DNA from: Paenibacillus sp. MMS18-CY102
GTDB lineage: Bacteria; Bacillota; Bacilli; Paenibacillales; Paenibacillaceae
Length of the DNA: 64,000 nt
NCBI RefSeq assembly: GCF_009789195.1
Contig: NZ_WSTC01000002.1
Location: 62,001-126,000, forward strand
Direction of reading: 5' to 3'
The translations under genes were made by a program, and so were the position numbers. The notes under the pieces were generated by a model. The model did not search any database and was not told the DNA's origin. It saw only the letters and a program-made list of their open reading frames with translations. Numbering within the stretch: the first letter of the stretch is position 1; each line of letters begins with the position of its first letter. This document shows positions 25,362 through 34,292 of the stretch, piece after piece.

Positions 25362-27167
25362 ATGGAAAGCGTGAAGAAGCAAGCACAGCAGGGGGCCCAA
25401 GGCTTCGAGGGCATTATCGAAGAAATCCGGTTGCATGCATTAGGCAAAGCGGTATTGCACGAAATGATTGATGTTATCGTGACCCAAGGTGACCGAATTG
25501 CTTATACGGATGGCATTAAAAGCTTAACGGATGGCCAGAACGAGCTGTACAAGGCGGCTTTAAACGCACACTTAACTGCCGCATTGGAGCAAGAGGCGGT
25601 TGAGGAACCGGGACAAGCGACATTCCGTATCGGGATGAAGGCTTATGGCCGAATTATTTTTGAACAGATTAGCAGCGATGATATAAAGGTGAATGATATA
25701 CATACGGATGATGTTGTGTTTGGGCATGTTCGCATCGCACAGCCGTTGGTTGACCAGGCAGCAGCCCGTACACGAGCGCTGCAAGAGAGCAAGAAGGAGC
25801 TCGAACAAGGGGCGATCGGCTACCTTCATCAGCTTAGCCAGACAGAACGGGATGAGCTGGTGACAGAAGTTTCTTTCATTTGCTATCACATGGCGCCAGT
25901 GCTGATGTATACGAATGACGACACGTTTACGAATTTCTATGACCACAATAACTTAATTCGAGTGATGGGCGGACCGTCGGCACAATATTTGTTTGATGAC
26001 TTAGTAGGCAGGCCGATTCAAGAGTGGACGAATAATCAATTGCTGTATATCTATTCGCTGCACTTCTTGCTGAAATCTGGCCCACCTGCAAGGGGAGAGG
26101 AATTCAACGGCATTCAGCTCACGCCCTACACGCTTAAGCAATTTCTCGAAGATAAATATAAGCAGTACATGGTCTCGCTCTCCGAACCGCAATCCGAGCC
26201 GCTATCTCAGTTCGAAGCGCTATCGATTCCAGAGCAAGCGAAGGAGCTTGCGGCATGGCGAAATCGCCTGCTTGATAACATGCTGTTCTACCGCAAAGTA
26301 AATGGCTTGAATTTGTTGAAGAAAGAACTGCTGGTGCCACAGCATTCGATACCATCTAGCAAGCAAGAGCTTATTGCGCCAATAAGCGAGCATATCAAAC
26401 AAACCTATCAATTGGATTTGGAACAATTCGACAGCTTATATGCGTTGACGCGAAGGATGCTAGATGATAGGATAAGCACACAAACTTTGGACACCCACCC
26501 ATTAGAAGACATTGTTCAAGTCATTGTAAAGAGTGCGCTTGAGCACACAAAGTCGGATATTGGCATGTCCCGATCGCTGCGCAATTTCAGAAATCTCATC
26601 GATGTCCACAATCGCCTGGCTGTAGCGGATGCAGCTGCCTGGAAGCAGGCTGATTACTTCTGCTGTGTCGTGCCGAGCGATCCGCTCGTACGCATGCTGG
26701 AAGAGCGTGAAGGTGTACTTAGCGGCATCCTTAAGGCGATTTCCATTCGTATGCAGTTCAACTCCTGGCACTATACACCCGGTAATTTCCCACGTGAGCT
26801 CGTCCCAGAGGACAGGCATTTCTACTTCCCGCCAGTTATGCCGGATACGGCAGACTGGTCCGACCAACATCACCGCGGCCACAAGCATGCATCTGTTCGC
26901 TACAGCATTAGATCCCCTCACCATTTGACCTATAAAGATAAGAAGTATTTGGCATTTTTCGATCTGCGCTTGATGCGCCAACGAGGAAACCCTTACGGCC
27001 ATCAAGAATTGCAAGACGCTATCATTTACACTGGCTATCTGCGCGAGGTTTATCAGGCGCTGCTTGACGATATGGAAGAGAACGATAGCCATTTTGAATT
27101 CAAAGCTTTCACGAAAGAATGGTACGACAGAAAGTATAAGGCCGCAAGCAAACTTATCCCGGTATAA
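25362..27167 (+). CDS. Uncharacterised 601-residue protein, first gene of a YrdC/GcvT/MFS operon
   Basis: A large soluble protein that I cannot assign to a family. No signal peptide or membrane segment is evident. The N-terminal 150 residues are helical and acidic. A middle part contains VSFICYHMAPVLMYTNDDTFTNFYDHNN. The C-terminal third is rich in His, Trp and Tyr: FNSWHYTPGNFP, HRGHKHASVRYSI and FDLRLMRQRGNPYGHQEL, which could bind metal or a cofactor. The ATG sits behind GGGAGGG. The next gene begins 25 bases after the stop and the remaining genes follow within 2 bases or overlap, so the four form one operon. The context of folate-type and carbamoyl-type enzymes with an exporter suggests an enzyme of a small-molecule pathway; this is inference. 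Confidence 0.85.
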   Translation: MESVKKQAQQGAQGFEGIIEEIRLHALGKAVLHEMIDVIVTQGDRIAYTDGIKSLTDGQNELYKAALNAHLTAALEQEAVEEPGQATFRIGMKAYGRIIFEQISSDDIKVNDIHTDDVVFGHVRIAQPLVDQAAARTRALQESKKELEQGAIGYLHQLSQTERDELVTEVSFICYHMAPVLMYTNDDTFTNFYDHNNLIRVMGGPSAQYLFDDLVGRPIQEWTNNQLLYIYSLHFLLKSGPPARGEEFNGIQLTPYTLKQFLEDKYKQYMVSLSEPQSEPLSQFEALSIPEQAKELAAWRNRLLDNMLFYRKVNGLNLLKKELLVPQHSIPSSKQELIAPISEHIKQTYQLDLEQFDSLYALTRRMLDDRISTQTLDTHPLEDIVQVIVKSALEHTKSDIGMSRSLRNFRNLIDVHNRLAVADAAAWKQADYFCCVVPSDPLVRMLEEREGVLSGILKAISIRMQFNSWHYTPGNFPRELVPEDRHFYFPPVMPDTADWSDQHHRGHKHASVRYSIRSPHHLTYKDKKYLAFFDLRLMRQRGNPYGHQELQDAIIYTGYLREVYQALLDDMEENDSHFEFKAFTKEWYDRKYKAASKLIPV

Positions 27168-27192
27168 CCGACCCAACTGGAGGAGATCACCC

Positions 27193-27861
27193 ATGAATGC
27201 AAACGCGTTGATTAATCACCCTAAAGTATTTCGTTCCGATGAGGAAGGAATCGCCCGTGCAATTGAAGTGCTGTCACAAGGCGGCGTAGCCATTTTGCCA
27301 GCTGACACTGTATACGGATTTTTTGCGAGCGCTGTTCGCCAACCATCGGTTGAACGCGTCTATCAAATTAAAAACCGTGAAAAACGCAAGCCGTTCGTTA
27401 TTTACACGAATGAGCAGAAGGTTCGCGATATCGTGCATATGAACGTTTATGGAGAAAAGCTTGTAACCGAAGCATGGCCAAAAGCACTGTCATTGATTTT
27501 GCAAAAGCAGGATATTATTCCCGACTGGTTCACGAACAACCAATCAACGCTTGCTGTCATGACTGCGCAAAATAAAGTCGTTTCCCGCGTCATTGCTGAA
27601 GTTAGCGAACCGATCTTAGGCACGACGTGCAACTTGTCCGGCGAACCCGAAATGAAAACGGCGGAGGAAGTGTTCCAATTCATCGACCAAGTCGATATTC
27701 TCATCGCCGATGACAGCATACCGATCTACAATAAGCCGTCCACCATGATTGATTGCACCGTTAATCCGCCCAAAATCGCCCGCTTGTCCTCGCTGACGCT
27801 AGAGGAGCTGCAGGAGATTATTCCGGAGCTCGATATCGACCTGAGCAGGAGGTTTGCATAA
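27193..27861 (+). CDS. Sua5/YciO/YrdC family protein (threonylcarbamoyl-AMP synthase-like)
   Basis: A 222-residue single YrdC domain. It has the KxR-type motif in IKNREKRKPFVIY and the late SxN-like region TTCNLSGEPE, which bind ATP and bicarbonate/threonine in TsaC/Sua5. The Sua5-specific C-terminal domain is absent. Stand-alone YrdC domains make threonylcarbamoyl-AMP for tRNA t6A; YrdC domains also occur in carbamoyltransferases of natural-product and hydrogenase pathways. Its place inside a four-gene operon with an unknown protein, a GcvT-like protein and an exporter makes a role outside tRNA modification plausible. The start is fixed by GGAGGAGATCACCC; two bases separate it from the next gene. 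Confidence 0.85.
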   Translation: MNANALINHPKVFRSDEEGIARAIEVLSQGGVAILPADTVYGFFASAVRQPSVERVYQIKNREKRKPFVIYTNEQKVRDIVHMNVYGEKLVTEAWPKALSLILQKQDIIPDWFTNNQSTLAVMTAQNKVVSRVIAEVSEPILGTTCNLSGEPEMKTAEEVFQFIDQVDILIADDSIPIYNKPSTMIDCTVNPPKIARLSSLTLEELQEIIPELDIDLSRRFA

Positions 27862-27863
27862 TT

Positions 27864-29018
27864 ATGGCCACAGTAACGAATGTAGGCGCTCCTGCTTTCG
27901 CGCGCGTCACGCCTTATTATCAACACCATCTTCGCCATGGAGCCCAGATGATGGAGAAGGGTGGCTGGATTCGCCCGGCCGTCTATACTTCGATTGAGGA
28001 AGAAGTTCGCAACACAAGGGAGCATGTCGGCATTATCGATGTGCATTCCATGGGCAAATTCGAGGTGCTTGGCAAGGATGCTTTCGCATTCATGCAGATG
28101 GTGATGACCAACGACTTGAATCGGATCAAGCGCGGCGAGCAAGGGATCTATACTTGCTTGTGCAATGACGAGGGTGGCATTGTCGACGATGTGGTCGTCT
28201 ATTATTTGAACGATGAGCGGTTTTATTTCATTACGAACACCGTATCGCGCGACCGTGTCGGCCCGTGGCTGAACGAGGTGAAGGCGCGCCTCAATCACGA
28301 GGTGGAAATCGTAGATGTGACGAATGCGACGGCATACCTTGCTATCCAAGGGCCGAAGTCGCTGCAGCTCATGACGGATCTATTCGGAGAGGAAATTCAG
28401 AAGCTGAATTACTTCGACATGCTCCAGACGGACCTCGGCAACGTGCCTGTGCTGTTGTGCCGTACCGGCTATACAGGCGAACTCGGTTACGAGCTGAACT
28501 ATCCGTCGGAGTATGCGTATCAAGTATGGTCCCATGTTGAGGAGCACGGCCAGGCCTATCATATTAAGCCGGTAGGCGGAGGCGCCATTCAAACGCTTCG
28601 GAGCGAGAAAGCGTACCGTTCCCATGGAACCGATATGACGGAAGTGACGAACCCATTCGAAGCGGGCATTGAATGGACGGTTCGCTTCAACAAGCCAGCC
28701 TTCATCGGGAAAGAAGCGCTGCTTGCCATTAAGGAGTCGGGCGTTGAGAAGAAGATCAGGGGCTTCGAAATCCCGAGTGGCGCGCTGCTGGAGAAAGGGA
28801 CGCCGCTGTTCACGGGAGAAGAGCAAGCCGGTTATTTGACGACTTGCTACTATAGCCCAACTTTGGCCAAAACGATCGCGCTAGGCTATGTGGTACGCGG
28901 CGCCTGGGACGTTCAGCAATTTCAAGCAGGCACGGAGCGGATTGCTGTCGAGACGACGCCAATTCCGTTCTATGATCCGAAGGGCTTGCGTGTAAAAGGG
29001 TTGGACCAAGCCGAATGA
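27864..29018 (+). CDS. GcvT-like aminomethyltransferase family protein
   Basis: A 384-residue folate-binding protein of the GcvT family, full length with N-terminal folate domain and C-terminal barrel. Key segments are GIIDVHSMGKFEV, NDLNRIKRGEQGIYT, and CNDEGGIVDDVVVYYL with the aspartate that contacts folate in GcvT; CRTGYTGELGYELNYP and the C-terminal IALGYV follow. In the glycine cleavage system GcvT works with GcvP and GcvH, but no such genes are near. Related folate enzymes demethylate sarcosine, dimethylglycine or other methyl donors. The gene starts behind AGGAGG two bases after the YrdC-like gene and overlaps the exporter gene by ATGA, so it is a dedicated member of this operon. Confidence 0.85.
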   Translation: MATVTNVGAPAFARVTPYYQHHLRHGAQMMEKGGWIRPAVYTSIEEEVRNTREHVGIIDVHSMGKFEVLGKDAFAFMQMVMTNDLNRIKRGEQGIYTCLCNDEGGIVDDVVVYYLNDERFYFITNTVSRDRVGPWLNEVKARLNHEVEIVDVTNATAYLAIQGPKSLQLMTDLFGEEIQKLNYFDMLQTDLGNVPVLLCRTGYTGELGYELNYPSEYAYQVWSHVEEHGQAYHIKPVGGGAIQTLRSEKAYRSHGTDMTEVTNPFEAGIEWTVRFNKPAFIGKEALLAIKESGVEKKIRGFEIPSGALLEKGTPLFTGEEQAGYLTTCYYSPTLAKTIALGYVVRGAWDVQQFQAGTERIAVETTPIPFYDPKGLRVKGLDQAE

Positions 29019-30226
29019 CGACACAAGCTGCAGCCGCTTTCGGACGATTAAAGCTTTTGTTTTATGCGTACCGAATCATCTCACGCTTTTATCTCTACTT
29101 GCCAATCGTCGTCATTTATTTGCTGCATTATGACTACTCCTATTTGACCATCGGCTTCATCCTAGCCAGCTATGGTTTCGCCGTTATGGCGAGCAAGCCA
29201 ATAGCTGGCTGGTTCGGCCGCCGGTTTTCAAGAAAAGCGTCGCTGGTCGCAGGGGAATGGCTGAAGTGCCTCGGTATCCTCGGCCTGGGATTATGCCATG
29301 ACAGCCTTACTATGCTCATTATTTCCCAAGCTGCTATCGGCTTCGGATTCTCCTTCACGCAGGGACCGGATTCGATCCTGCTCGGGCAGTGGACGGAGAA
29401 ATACAATGAGCAAGCCAATTATCGTAAGATAGAAGCGGTCTCACAAAGCTATATTTTTCTCGCTGTGTTGGTGGCTGGCATTGTAGGCTCACTGTTCGCT
29501 GAGATCGACCTGTCGCTGCCGATTTTGTTAACGGTGCCGTTCAACTTTGCCGCTTCGCTGTTCGTGATGGGGATGCAGGAGAATAAGTCCACAACGAACG
29601 GGGGCGGCAAAGCAACGGCAGCCACAACGGCTAGCGGAAGCATTTGGAGGTTCTTCCCGGTTATCTCGTTCTATGCGATTAACCGCGCGGTCATTATGAC
29701 GTTCTTCGTGCTTGTATTTCCGCTTCTGCTGTTCGTTAATGCCCATATCTCGGTCGGGTTGTTCGGGATCATCCTCAGCCTGTTCTCGATCACTGCCTTC
29801 TTATGCGGCAAAACGATGGGAGCTTTGGCGAAGAAGCTAGGGGACGGCCTATTGTGGGCAATCGTGCCGATCGCGCTGCTGGCCGCGAGCCTGCTGCTTA
29901 CGCAAACATGGAGCTGGGTTTATTATGCTGTTCCAATCTTGCTGGGGGTCGCTTCGGGCATCGTAAGGCCGCTCTGCTTCGGCTACTTCAATAAGAATAC
30001 CGGAGCGCTGAACGCCAAGGTAATATCCGTCTCCGAATTTGTGTTCGCGCTGCTGAATGCAAGCTTCCTCGTATTGGTGGCATCCTTGTTCGAATGGGAT
30101 ATTAATCTGGCGCTGTATGCGATAGGTGGTTTCCTGGCTGCCGTATCGGTATACCAACTGCTGCATGGCGCAATTATTTCTCAGCGCTCGGGGTCTAAAG
30201 CGTCCAAAGCTGCGTCCCACGGGTAA
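29015..30226 (+). CDS. Major facilitator superfamily transporter
   Basis: A 403-residue membrane protein with about twelve hydrophobic helices and the MFS loop signature between helices 2 and 3 (SKPIAGWFGRRFSRKASL). The middle loop (residues about 185-210) is hydrophilic and contains a run of Gly, Ala and Thr. It is most likely an exporter, as usual for the last gene of small biosynthetic operons, but import cannot be excluded. The start overlaps the GcvT-like stop by ATGA. A strong terminator follows, closing the operon. Confidence 0.88.
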   Translation: MTTQAAAAFGRLKLLFYAYRIISRFYLYLPIVVIYLLHYDYSYLTIGFILASYGFAVMASKPIAGWFGRRFSRKASLVAGEWLKCLGILGLGLCHDSLTMLIISQAAIGFGFSFTQGPDSILLGQWTEKYNEQANYRKIEAVSQSYIFLAVLVAGIVGSLFAEIDLSLPILLTVPFNFAASLFVMGMQENKSTTNGGGKATAATTASGSIWRFFPVISFYAINRAVIMTFFVLVFPLLLFVNAHISVGLFGIILSLFSITAFLCGKTMGALAKKLGDGLLWAIVPIALLAASLLLTQTWSWVYYAVPILLGVASGIVRPLCFGYFNKNTGALNAKVISVSEFVFALLNASFLVLVASLFEWDINLALYAIGGFLAAVSVYQLLHGAIISQRSGSKASKAASHG

Positions 30227-30229
30227 TAT

Positions 30230-30278
30230 AAAACAGCCTTAGCACGGTATCCATCAACCGGGCTAGGGCTGTTTTTTT
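30230..30278 (+). terminator. Terminator of the YrdC/GcvT/MFS operon
   Basis: Stem AAAACAGCC(TT)AGC with GCTAGGGCTGTTTT around a loop, then a run of T directly after the MFS gene. Confidence 0.88.
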
Positions 30279-30300
30279 GTGATTCTTAAATATGGCTATG

Positions 30301-30334
30301 AAAAATCCCCTCCATGTAAGAGCGAGGGGATTTT
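30301..30334 (-). terminator. Terminator of the aminotransferase-serC operon
   Basis: Arms AAAATCCCCTC and GAGGGGATTTT close around an 11-base loop. On the minus strand it is followed by T residues and lies 34 bases after the serC stop codon. Confidence 0.88.
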
Positions 30335-30367
30335 GGCGCGTGTATCTCATTTAGTGGCATGAATGAA

Positions 30368-31471
30368 TTAGGAAGGGTTGCTGGTTTTGAATGCAAGCAT
30401 GAAATCGCGCAAAACTAAGCAGGATTCCAACGATGTTGCGTTATAAATGGAAGCGCGAATGCCGCCGACCGAGCGATGGCCGCCCAGCCCGACTAAGCCG
30501 TTCGCGTCAGCCTCAGCGATAAATTTAGCTGCAAGCTCATCGGATGGCAGGCGGAACGTAATGTTCATGTCCGAGCGGCAGTCTACGTCAGCATGGCCGT
30601 CGTAATAGCCGTTCGATTGGTCAATCGTGTCATAAATCGCTGAAGCTTTATCGCGATTAATGCGCCCAACTGCTGCGATGCCGCCCTTATCTTGGACCCA
30701 TTGGAGCATAAGCTGCAGCAAGTAAATCGAGAAGGTAGGAGGTGTGTTGTATAAGGAATTGTTCTTGAGATGGGTCTTGTAGCTAAGCATGGAAGGCAGC
30801 CCGTACGCTGGCGAAGCGTCGAATAAACCTGGGTCAGCAATGACGACCGTTACGCCGGAAGGGCCGAGGTTTTTCTGTGCGCCAGCGTAGATAAGCGAGA
30901 ACTGCTGTACATCGATCGGCTTGGATAAAATGTCGCTGGACATATCGGCAACGAGTGGAACCGAGCCGGTATCTGGGAATGCCGTCCATTGGGTGCCGAA
31001 TACCGTGTTGTTGGAAGTGAGATGAACGTAGGCGCTGTCAGGCAGCACGTTAATGTCGGTTAAGCGCGGAAGCGAGCGGTAGTTGTTGTCCTTCGTAGAA
31101 GCTGCGGCGTATACGGAGCCGACTTTGGCTGCATCTTGGTAAGCTCGTTCTGCGAACATGCCGGTTACGATATAGCCCGCCTGCTTGCCTTGCGACAGCA
31201 GATTCAAAGGAATCATGCCGAATTGCATGCTTGCGCCGCCTTGCAAGAACATGATTTGGTAATGCGCTGGGATGGAGAGCAGCTCCCGTAGCAATTGCTG
31301 TGCTTTGTTGTGGACGGCTTCATAGGCGTTGCTGCGATGGCTTAGCTCCATGACCGACATGCCTGTTGATTGGAAGTTAAGCAGCTCTGCTTGTGCTTGC
31401 TGAAGCACCTCGGTAGGGAGTGCAGCAGGGCCGGGATTGAAATTATGGACACGCTCCGTTAATGTACGCAT
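30368..31471 (-). CDS. serC: Phosphoserine aminotransferase
   Basis: A 367-residue PLP enzyme that makes 3-phosphoserine from 3-phosphohydroxypyruvate and glutamate in serine biosynthesis; it can also serve in pyridoxine synthesis. The N-terminal VHNFNPGPAALPTEVL and MELSHRS are family signatures. The PLP lysine is K200 in IYAGAQKNLGPSGV, and the C-terminal VGLGGHRSVGGIRASIYNA is typical of SerC. The ATG lies behind AGGTGA. It begins 11 bases after the upstream aminotransferase gene and shares its promoter and terminator. Confidence 0.96.
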   Translation of the reverse strand: MRTLTERVHNFNPGPAALPTEVLQQAQAELLNFQSTGMSVMELSHRSNAYEAVHNKAQQLLRELLSIPAHYQIMFLQGGASMQFGMIPLNLLSQGKQAGYIVTGMFAERAYQDAAKVGSVYAAASTKDNNYRSLPRLTDINVLPDSAYVHLTSNNTVFGTQWTAFPDTGSVPLVADMSSDILSKPIDVQQFSLIYAGAQKNLGPSGVTVVIADPGLFDASPAYGLPSMLSYKTHLKNNSLYNTPPTFSIYLLQLMLQWVQDKGGIAAVGRINRDKASAIYDTIDQSNGYYDGHADVDCRSDMNITFRLPSDELAAKFIAEADANGLVGLGGHRSVGGIRASIYNATSLESCLVLRDFMLAFKTSNPS

Positions 31472-31482
31472 AGTTTGTTCAC

Positions 31483-32673
31483 CTATTCCAATTCTGCCAG
31501 GAATGCATCCAGGCGATTCATTGCTTCCTCGAGGCGAGTTAAATTGAGCGCGTACGAAATGCGTACGTTGTTCGGTGATCCGAATGCTACGCCGGAAACG
31601 ATTCCTACTTTATGGTGATCCAGCAGCAGGCGACAGAAGTCTTCCGAGCTTTCAATTTTTGTCCCTTTGTACGAACGTCCGAAGGTTTGTTCGACGTTAG
31701 GGAAAACATAGAATGCGCCTTGTGGCTTCACGCATCGCAGGTATGGCATTTGGGAGACGCGGCCGTATACATATTCAAGGCGCTGCCGGAACATTTCTTT
31801 CTGTGTGTGGTCGTAATCGTTGAGTGCGCCGATTGCTGCCAGTTGGGCGACGGAAGTGACGTTAGAGGTGACGTGGCTCTGGAAGTTTGCAATGCCTTTA
31901 ATGATTTCTTTCGCACCTGCCGTGTAGCCGAGGCGCCAGCCTGTCATGCCGAACGTTTTGGAGAAGCCGTTGACAATGAGGGTGCGTTCTTTCATTCGTT
32001 CGCTGACGTTGGCGATGCTGTAGTGTTCGCCGTCGTAAATCAATTTCTCATAAATTTCATCGCTGATGACATAAACGTTGTCGTGCTTCTCCAGCACGCC
32101 AGCCAGCGCAACGATTTCTTCTTTCGTATAAGCGGTGCCTGTCGGGTTGCTAGGGCTGTTCAATACGAGCAGCTTTGTTTTGTTTGTTATGTAGGACTCT
32201 AGTACAGCAGGCGTAACTTTGAAATCAGTCGATTCGTCGGTCGAAATGATGACGGGAACGGCGTCAGCCAGTTTGATTTGTTCGCTGTAGCTTACCCAGA
32301 ATGGAGCAGGGAGGATGACCTCGTCGCCCGGATTGCAAAGCGTCATGAAAATATTATAAAGGGAGTGCTTGCCCCCAACGGAAACGATAATTTGGTCCGG
32401 ATCATAATCCAGATTGTTGTCCTCTTTGAACTTCTGGGACAAACGTTTGCGAAGCTCAATGATGCCAGATGAGTTCGTATATTTCGTAAAGCCTTTGGAA
32501 ATCCCCTCAATCGCCATGTAAGATGCCTTCATCGGCGTGTCCGTATCAGGTTCTCCGACGCTTAAATTAATGATGTCTTCTCCATTTTGTATCAATTCTT
32601 TGACACGAGTGTCGATTGCTAATGTTGCGGATGGCGCAATTTCGCTAACCCTTTTTGACAATACGGTCATCAT
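31483..32673 (-). CDS. PLP-dependent aminotransferase, aspartate type (AspB-like)
   Basis: A 396-residue class I aminotransferase of the Bacillus AspB/AspC I-gamma group. Signs are the N-terminal INLSVGEPDTDTP, the NSPSNPTGTAY cofactor motif, YVISDEIYEKLIYDG and the PLP lysine in NGFSKTFGMTGWRLGY. The typical reaction is transfer of the amino group between aspartate and 2-oxoglutarate, but the exact substrate is not fixed. Two adjacent ATG codons follow AGGAGAGAGA; the first or second may be used. It forms an operon with serC, which points to amino-acid biosynthesis. Confidence 0.92.
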   Translation of the reverse strand: MMTVLSKRVSEIAPSATLAIDTRVKELIQNGEDIINLSVGEPDTDTPMKASYMAIEGISKGFTKYTNSSGIIELRKRLSQKFKEDNNLDYDPDQIIVSVGGKHSLYNIFMTLCNPGDEVILPAPFWVSYSEQIKLADAVPVIISTDESTDFKVTPAVLESYITNKTKLLVLNSPSNPTGTAYTKEEIVALAGVLEKHDNVYVISDEIYEKLIYDGEHYSIANVSERMKERTLIVNGFSKTFGMTGWRLGYTAGAKEIIKGIANFQSHVTSNVTSVAQLAAIGALNDYDHTQKEMFRQRLEYVYGRVSQMPYLRCVKPQGAFYVFPNVEQTFGRSYKGTKIESSEDFCRLLLDHHKVGIVSGVAFGSPNNVRISYALNLTRLEEAMNRLDAFLAELE

Positions 32674-32727
32674 TCTCTCTCCTCATTCGTGATAATAGTA
32701 GCAATTCTATCAACTAACACATGTAAT

Positions 32728-32756
32728 ATCCTACCTCTTTTTACAGGGAGAATCAA
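32728..32756 (-). promoter_or_regulatory. Promoter of the aminotransferase-serC operon
   Basis: On the minus strand: TTGATT, 17 bases, TAGGAT, about 55 bases before the ATG. No T-box or riboswitch fold is apparent in the short leader. Confidence 0.5.
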
Positions 32757-32864
32757 GATTCAGGAAGAGGATTCCATATGCCTCTTTCGAACTATTTTGA
32801 TACATTTTGTATACTTACATAGAACTAAATAGAAGCTCAGTTTGTCGATAGGCGCGTGAAAATT

Positions 32865-32893
32865 TTGTCAAATCAGGTCGGAATGATTATAAT
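32865..32893 (+). promoter_or_regulatory. Strong vegetative promoter of the GNAT gene
   Basis: TTGTCA, exactly 17 bases, TATAAT: near-consensus, 62 bases before the ATG at 32956. Confidence 0.75.
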
Positions 32894-32955
32894 GGAAAAA
32901 ACGCTGCTAATCACATAGGGGACCATCGAACGACTGACTCAAGGAGCGATGCATA

Positions 32956-33354
32956 ATGAACATCCAGTACAAGGATTCGAAATCGATAACGGCCGAGGAG
33001 TTATCCTCCGTATTCCAATTATCTGGCATCACGCGGCCCTATCAAGATCTGGATCGGCTCGAACGAATGATTACGCATTCGGATCTGCTCATTACGGCGT
33101 GGGATGAAGAGAAAATGGTAGGCGTAGCGCGGGCTGTAACTGATTTTTCTTACTGCTGCTATTTGTCGGACCTTGCGGTGGATGCCTCGTATCAAAAGTA
33201 TGGCATTGGCAAGGAGTTAGTGCGGCGAGTCCAGGAGCAGGCTGGGGAAGAGTGCGCTTTGCTCCTAATTTCAGCGCCGAGCGCTGTCGATTATTATCCG
33301 AAGATCGGATTTGCACAATCAGATCGAGCGTTCCTTATTCCAAGAGCGAAGTAA
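32956..33354 (+). CDS. GNAT family N-acetyltransferase
   Basis: A 132-residue acetyl-CoA-dependent acetyltransferase. The fold is seen from the order LITAWDEEKMVGVARAV (strands 2-3), YLSDLAVDASYQKYGIGKELV (strand 4 and the pyrophosphate-binding loop Q-K-Y-G-I-G) and ALLLISAPSAVDYYPKIGF (strand 5 and the usual YxKxGF end). The acceptor substrate is unknown. The ATG follows AAGGAG and a near-consensus promoter; the gene stands alone. Confidence 0.9.
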   Translation: MNIQYKDSKSITAEELSSVFQLSGITRPYQDLDRLERMITHSDLLITAWDEEKMVGVARAVTDFSYCCYLSDLAVDASYQKYGIGKELVRRVQEQAGEECALLLISAPSAVDYYPKIGFAQSDRAFLIPRAK

Positions 33355-33456
33355 CGGAAGGAAACGTACAGGGGCTGTCCCAAGAGTCATTGCCAATTGA
33401 CTTTAGGGGCAGCTTTGTTGTTTGTTTGGGCTCTTTTTAACTTATTCCATGCATGC

Positions 33457-33651
33457 GGTTGCACTTTGTACAATGAGAAAGGCAGGAGTGGCTTTCCTTG
33501 AAGGTTCCCATTGCAGTTCATGCAATGAGATACATGCCAGAAGATACGTAATGTGCCAGAACTGTAGAAAGCCGCTTTTTCCATTGTACGATATGCAATG
33601 ATAACTCCCTGCTTACGAGTTCAAGTTGATTCCATTGTACAAACTGCAATG
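33457..33651. repeat. Four-unit CATTGYA palindrome array, copy 2
   Basis: 19-base units start at 33457 (degenerate first two bases), 33509, 33582 and 33633; start distances are 52, 73 and 51, and gaps 33, 54 and 32. It occupies most of the 372-base stretch 33355-33726, which otherwise holds an imperfect hairpin near 33370-33410 (GCTGTCCC pairing with GGGGCAGC), probably the end of the GNAT transcript, and no gene. Confidence 0.8.
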
Positions 33652-33726
33652 AGCACGTTGCTGCATGCAGCCGTCGTGGCTATGGGACAGCTCCTTTTGG
33701 CAATTACAAAGGAAGGAAGTTCACCC

Positions 33727-34101
33727 ATGAAGGATTCTGAGAAAATTCATACACTGGCAAGGAAATATTGCATGGTCTTAAGCAAGTATTGGAGCGGCAA
33801 ATATTCTAAATTAATGAGTGCCGGCAGGGATCGATTAGACAATGGCAGTGGTGATTATACGGTGGAAGCGAAGGGATTATTTCCAAGATATATCGTCCTG
33901 AATGCGATCTTAGCGGAGATCGAACAGTACGAACCCGATCAATTTGTCAATAAAGAAGAAGCGAAAGCGATCATCATAGAGGCGATCTTAACGGCCCAAT
34001 TCAATCACGATAGCAGGAGCATGGTTAATAAACGAAGTGAAGAAAAGGTGGATAAATTGGGAAAATCGCATTTGGTTAGACTGGAGAGAGCGGCTAACTA
34101 G
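33727..34101 (+). CDS. Hypothetical protein (124 aa)
   Basis: I do not recognise a family. The product is soluble, charged and mostly helical: MKDSEKIHTLARKYCM, YWSGKYSKLMSAG, LFPRYIVLNAILAEIEQYEP and a Lys/Arg-rich end. The ATG at 33727 has a good ribosome binding site (AAGGAAGG), and a hairpin terminator follows 50 bases after the stop, so it appears to be a real single gene. It lies directly downstream of a CATTGYA array. Confidence 0.7.
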   Translation: MKDSEKIHTLARKYCMVLSKYWSGKYSKLMSAGRDRLDNGSGDYTVEAKGLFPRYIVLNAILAEIEQYEPDQFVNKEEAKAIIIEAILTAQFNHDSRSMVNKRSEEKVDKLGKSHLVRLERAAN

Positions 34102-34150
34102 AGGTTTATAATAGCGGCAAAGCAATATAACATCATATAAAAGGGTACCG

Positions 34151-34185
34151 GCCGAAAAAGCTTCCAGCTTATTCGGTCTTTTTTT
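34151..34185 (+). terminator. Terminator after the 124-residue hypothetical gene
   Basis: An 11-bp stem with one mismatch (CCGAAAAAGCT / AGCTTATTCGG) and a TCC loop, followed by seven T. Confidence 0.8.
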
Positions 34186-34292
34186 GTAAGCAATTGTTTC
34201 TGTTCTGGAAGCCCGTAGGCAATTAATGGAGTAAAATGCCGCTCCTTCGGGCAATCTGAGGGGGACAATTCTGGACGAGGAGAATAGTAACG

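Noticed and set aside
27864-29018. Housekeeping gcvT of the glycine cleavage system
   Set aside because: No gcvH or gcvP neighbours, and the gene is embedded in an operon with an exporter; it is called only GcvT-like.
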